Part shown: positions 24,115-24,510 of the stretch, in pieces
Layout of the letters: each line of letters begins with the position of its first letter
How positions within the stretch are numbered: the first letter of the stretch is position 1
Assembly: GCA_910588865.1 (NCBI GenBank)
Contig: CAJUSJ010000059.1
Location: 1-24,510, forward strand
Source: an uncultured Lachnospiraceae bacterium
Lineage (GTDB): Bacteria > Bacillota > Clostridia > Lachnospirales > Lachnospiraceae
Reading direction: 5' to 3'
DNA length: 24,510 bases
Position numbers and translations under genes: made by a program
The notes under the pieces: model-generated
Told to the model about the DNA's origin: nothing
Databases searched by the model: none
What the model saw: the letters and a program-made list of their open reading frames with translations, nothing else

Positions 24115-24143
24115 AGTATACTATCAAACCAAAAGCAGCGCAA
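24115..24143 (-). promoter_or_regulatory. Putative promoter of the MerR gene
   Basis: On the minus strand TATACT (24115-24120) is preceded at 17 bases by the weak TTGCGC (24138-24143). The leader is about 50 bases. The operator palindrome found upstream of the reductase is not repeated here, so autoregulation through that site is not supported. Confidence 0.4.
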
Positions 24144-24260
24144 GGCGTGAACTGACAGGAAGCGGCATATATTTTGAATACAAAAGGCTCTGTAATCTGG
24201 CGGCTTATTTATATGGAAATTACGTTCATAGGATACCTGTGAAGTATAATGTACCCTACA

Positions 24261-24401
24261 AGGTGGACACGGCAAGAGAAAGGGATTGCCTGAAATGTTA
24301 GTTACCGCTAGGGGAAATACCTGAAAAGTAGACATACAAAAAAGGGAAGAAATCCCTAAAAGTAGACAGCGGTGAAAGGTGTAAGAAGCGTAAAGTGGAC
24401 A
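24261..24401 (+). mobile_element. Array of AAGTRGACA repeats, possible insertion-sequence end
   Basis: AGGTGGACA (24261-24269), AAGTAGACA (24326-24334), AAGTAGACA (24360-24368) and AAGTGGACA (24393-24401) are all in the same orientation, with starts 65, 34 and 33 bases apart, a period near 33. Ends closing in CA and carrying several internal repeats are known for IS21-family elements. Here no transposase is present, so this may be a relic of a right end. A plus-strand open frame without a start (about 24088-24300, ending KVDTARERDCLKC) overlaps its left part and could be a gene remnant or chance. Nothing else is recognised in 24144-24473. Confidence 0.4.
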
Positions 24402-24473
24402 TTTGGATGATTCCAAGCTAAAGGGCATCCGATACAATAAATGACAGAGACCCATACGAATTTTGACATCAGC

Positions 24474-24503
24474 TTGCCCGGACATAAACTTTTATGGTAT
24501 GAT
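24474..24503 (+). promoter_or_regulatory. Possible promoter reading out of the right edge
   Basis: On the plus strand TTGCCC (24474-24479), 18 bases, then TATGAT (24498-24503) preceded by TGG as an extended -10. It would drive a gene beyond the window, which cannot be checked here. Confidence 0.45.
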
Positions 24504-24510
24504 AGGGACA

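Noticed and set aside
24081..24485. 134-codon minus-strand open frame at the right end
   Set aside because: Its Cys/Phe/Leu-rich translation simply reads the repeat array in reverse. It has no good start site and overlaps the merR promoter.

Overview
The window looks like ordinary chromosome of a Gram-positive anaerobic Clostridia member, most likely Lachnospiraceae (an Enterocloster/Hungatella/Lachnoclostridium-like gut commensal). The reasons are strong AGGAGG-type ribosome binding sites, clostridial housekeeping neighbourhoods, a long-form hibernation factor, RF2 with a programmed frameshift, and secreted lipoprotein flavin reductases. Genus assignment is inference. Most genes lie on the minus strand.

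Layout. 1-440: two serine tRNA genes (GGA, UGA) with a consensus promoter. 442-3535 (minus): a small Cys-rich protein, rnz (RNase Z), tsaD and ispD. 3687-5785 (minus): a YcxB-like membrane protein, tsaE, tsaB and rimI, tightly packed with stop/start overlaps. 5846-7987: tex. 8240-9994: a lipoprotein flavin reductase with one FMN_bind domain. 10307-10828 (plus): a small membrane protein with an Asn/Gln-rich repeat head. 10912-12984 (minus): an ACT-domain protein, homoserine dehydrogenase and a DUF2752 membrane protein. 13078-16914 (minus): prfB (RF2, frameshifted) and secA. 16915-17436: a 522-base gap with a dense cluster of DnaA boxes between the secA and hpf promoters. 17437-18747 (plus): hpf and a cyclase/kynurenine-formamidase-like hydrolase whose 3' end overlaps trxB (18714-19781, minus). 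19823-20642: a small unknown gene divergent from an XRE regulator. 20685-24058 (minus): a MerR-type regulator followed by a large lipoprotein flavin reductase with two FMN_bind domains. 24059-24510: a repeat array resembling an insertion-sequence end.

How the genes relate. TsaB, TsaE and TsaD together provide the t6A37 tRNA modification. rnz matures tRNA 3' ends, which suits the two serine tRNAs here because they lack an encoded CCA. SecA can export the two lipoprotein reductases. The best candidate for an uncharacterised system is the MerR/two-FMN reductase pair. A near-ideal MerR-type promoter (19-base spacer holding a perfect 9+1+9 palindrome) is embedded in the last codons of the regulator gene and faces the reductase. 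This suggests an inducible extracytoplasmic respiratory reductase for an unidentified electron acceptor. The second notable structure is the DnaA-box cluster, which is not beside dnaA.
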